Shown piece by piece: positions 6,751 through 7,967 of a stretch of 7,967 nucleotides of DNA. Below the pieces are notes generated by a model. That model was not told the origin of the DNA and made no database searches. It was given only the letters and a program-made list of their open reading frames with translations. The stretch's first letter is position 1, and every line of letters starts with the position of its first letter. The stretch comes from Mageeibacillus sp. UBA5770 (GTDB taxonomy: Bacteria; Bacillota_A; Clostridia; Saccharofermentanales; Saccharofermentanaceae): assembly GCA_002418705.1 (NCBI GenBank), contig DIEQ01000035.1:1-7967 (forward strand), in the 5' to 3' direction. The position numbers and the translations under genes were made by a program.

Positions 6751-6797
6751 TTTTTGTAATCAGCAGGTCAACAGTTCGAGTCCGTTAATCGGCTCCA
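6751..6797 (+). tRNA. tRNA-Thr(TGT) 3' remnant, non-functional
   Basis: From the anticodon loop onward the sequence follows a bacterial tRNA-Thr: loop TTTGTAA with anticodon TGT at 6755-6757, 3' anticodon stem TCAGC, variable AGGTC, T-stem AACAG, loop TTCGAGT, T-stem CCGTT, acceptor AATCGGC, discriminator T, and CCA at 6795-6797. Upstream of 6751 the D-arm, the 5' anticodon stem and the 5' acceptor GCCGATT are absent. The sequence there is unrelated. The T-stem has one A-C mismatch that the copy at the window start would not have. The break in the anticodon loop is a classic crossover position for tRNA-targeting integrases, so this is best read as an attachment-site remnant. Confidence 0.78.
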
Positions 6798-6822
6798 AAC
6801 GATAAGCCTACAGCCTCTAGGG
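6776..6822 (+). repeat. Right copy of 47-bp imperfect direct repeat (candidate att site)
   Basis: It matches 1-47 at 40 of 47 positions, with 21 of 22 in the tRNA section. The two copies bracket the bacteriocin operon, the IS scar and the palindrome cluster, about 6.75 kb in all. If this is an att pair, the divergence shows an old event or an element from a relative with a slightly different tRNA-Thr. Confidence 0.6.
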
Positions 6823-6836
6823 GATGCAGGCTTTTT
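6804..6836 (+). terminator. Terminator downstream of tRNA-Thr remnant
   Basis: AAGCCT (6804-6809) pairs with AGGCTT (6828-6833), and the stem extends inward by a few pairs past one mismatch. The T run is 6832-6836. It sits 7 bases after the CCA, as in the copy at the window start. It also lies 8 bases past the stop of the convergent acyltransferase gene and may serve both strands, though the minus-strand T tail is weak. Confidence 0.7.
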
Positions 6837-6844
6837 GTTTGTCA

Positions 6845-7870
6845 TTAACTCTCAAGGATTTTTTGAAAATAAGCATGTGCACGTTCATTCAGCTCAGCGA
6901 TGCGGACTTTTCCGGATATGTTGGCTGCGGGATACATAGGGGTTCCGATATGAAGATGATAAAAAGGCTCTCGACTCCACAGCCGGCGAATTCCTTTTGC
7001 CGGCCTTTGCGTAATAACCAGTGGGACAATTGGTCGATCCGTCTTTACGGCAAGAAGGAACGCGCCCGGTAAAAATTCCTCAAGAGACTGAGGCGATTGT
7101 TCCAGATCACCCTCAGGATATATGAGAAGGCTGTGACCCTGCTCCAATTTGGCAACACTTTGCAGTATAAAGGCTTTGCGCTGACTATAGTTCTCCCCTA
7201 TCGGAATGCATCCAAGCCGGCGGACAAACCATCCGGCAACCGGGATCCTGAAATTGCCTGTATGGCTTACTGGAATTATGCTTCGCGGGAAAACAGCAGA
7301 TGCAATCATCCCGGAATCAAGGAAATGAACATGATTACTGATGAAGATTGTGCCGCGCAAGCCCCTGAGATTTGCTCTTCCTTCAACTTTCAGGTTAAAA
7401 ATCAGAAAATTCATTATGTTTAAAATGGGAAAGGCAACCATATAATATAGAATCCATCGCAAAAAACGCCCACCGATGGACGGCACCTTTACGATTGACG
7501 GGCGCTCTGAAAAAACATATGCTTCAGTAAGCCAGTCCCTGACTTCAGTGTCGAGATCTGAAATTTTTTCTATTATGATGTGATGAATCCAACGATTTGG
7601 GGTTGGTTCGACTGATTCAGCTATTCGCTGGCTGGTTAGTCGATGCCCCAGTCTGATTGACAGGATGATATACACGTCCGGACGCTCTTTACTTTTACGA
7701 ATCGGAAGCCAGACCCATGCAAACTTTCTTTTGCTGCCAAAAGAAACCTGCGTTTTCTTTACTTCATATTCAACGGAGCCTATCTCCAGGATCATTTTTT
7801 CTGTCGCTTCATAGAGAGGAAGCGCTTCCGGAGCTTTGGCAAAAAAAACTCGAGCGGATGTATGATCCAT
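6845..7870 (-). CDS. DUF5655-PlsC fusion: lysophospholipid acyltransferase family protein
   Basis: This 341-aa protein has two parts. Residues about 6-121 match the DUF5655 pattern (VFFAKAPEALPLYEATEKM, then KKTQVSF, FAWVWLP, VEPTPNRWIHH, EVRDWLTEAY), a domain of unknown function usually found alone. Residues about 130-341 are a PlsC-type acyltransferase that would transfer an acyl group to a lysophospholipid at the inner membrane. A hydrophobic segment lies at 137-158, the catalytic NHVHFLD (His180, Asp185) follows, then GNFRIPVAGWFVRRLGCIPIG (motif II region), YPEGD (251-255, where many relatives have EGTR) and the IVPLVI strand (281-286). The catalytic pair is intact. The start ATG has AAGG about 8 bases upstream. 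The gene is richer in G and C than the bacteriocin operon and lies outside the tRNA repeats, so it is probably native chromosome. The exact substrate is unknown. No promoter is evident in 7871-7967. Confidence 0.85.
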   Translation of the reverse strand: MDHTSARVFFAKAPEALPLYEATEKMILEIGSVEYEVKKTQVSFGSKRKFAWVWLPIRKSKERPDVYIILSIRLGHRLTSQRIAESVEPTPNRWIHHIIIEKISDLDTEVRDWLTEAYVFSERPSIVKVPSIGGRFLRWILYYMVAFPILNIMNFLIFNLKVEGRANLRGLRGTIFISNHVHFLDSGMIASAVFPRSIIPVSHTGNFRIPVAGWFVRRLGCIPIGENYSQRKAFILQSVAKLEQGHSLLIYPEGDLEQSPQSLEEFLPGAFLLAVKTDRPIVPLVITQRPAKGIRRLWSREPFYHLHIGTPMYPAANISGKVRIAELNERAHAYFQKILES

Positions 7871-7967
7871 TTTACTTACCTTGGGAACTGCATTTTTGCG
7901 AGTGATGGATTTTTGCCGGATCTAAAATATTGCAACAGCATTTACTTCATATATCTTTTCAGTTCAT

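Noticed and set aside
6720..6797. A complete tRNA-Thr gene
   Set aside because: The D-arm, 5' acceptor strand and 5' anticodon stem are missing upstream of the anticodon loop, and the T-stem has a mismatch.
6824..7423. Plus-strand open frames of 82 and 108 codons
   Set aside because: They are antisense shadows of the acyltransferase gene, lack ribosome sites, and show no recognisable protein features.
7942..7967. Possible C-terminal tail ELKRYMK* of an upstream minus-strand gene
   Set aside because: Only seven codons are visible before the window edge, which is too few to support a gene.
1..7967. CRISPR array or toxin-antitoxin pair
   Set aside because: No regularly spaced repeats and no recognisable small two-gene module were seen on either strand.

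Overview
The window reads as a small acquired block in a low-to-moderate GC Firmicute, most likely a clostridial gut-type lineage. I infer this from the AT-rich coding style, strong AGGAGA-type ribosome binding sites, a tRNA-Thr(TGT) sequence and the gene families present. No 16S or other species marker is visible, so the assignment stays loose.

Layout. Bases 1-22 are the 3' end of a tRNA-Thr on the + strand, cut by the window edge, followed by two hairpin terminators (28-61 and 65-88). Bases 192-5955 hold a single minus-strand operon, read from high to low coordinates. Its genes are a lactococcin-972-type bacteriocin precursor that was missing from the supplied ORF set because an in-frame TAG interrupts it (5671-5955), a perfect 15-bp stem-loop (5618-5655), a 679-aa bacteriocin-associated ABC permease (3546-5585, TTG start), its 209-aa ATPase (2920-3549, GTG start), a 147-aa type I signal peptidase (2504-2947), and a 771-aa exported protein with a repeat-rich, propeller-like N-terminal half and a solute-binding-protein-like C-terminal half (192-2507). 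The last four genes overlap by 4, 30 or 4 bases (depending on how the longer overlap is counted), so they are probably translationally coupled. The likely promoter lies at 6018-6047.

Upstream of the operon, about 800 bp carry no intact gene. They hold a decayed IS3-family OrfA fragment (6224-6398), a cluster of short palindromes (6437-6612) and a 47-nt 3' remnant of a tRNA-Thr gene (6751-6797) with its own terminator (6804-6836). The remnant matches the tRNA at the window start at 21 of 22 positions. The stretch between them therefore looks like an island that entered, or was duplicated, at a tRNA-Thr 3' end. No integrase gene is present. Beyond the remnant, convergent to the tRNA, is a visibly more GC-rich housekeeping-type gene encoding a DUF5655-PlsC acyltransferase fusion (6845-7870).

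How the parts may work together. In known lactococcin 972 systems, a Sec-exported bacteriocin that targets lipid II is encoded beside an ABC pair thought to give immunity or export. Here a dedicated signal peptidase and a large sugar-binding-protein-like lipoprotein are added to that core. The leading idea is that the peptidase matures the bacteriocin or the lipoprotein, and that the lipoprotein senses or sequesters a ligand at the cell surface. The bacteriocin gene itself appears broken by one stop codon, so this copy may be an immunity-only (non-producing) locus unless the stop is read through or is a sequencing error.
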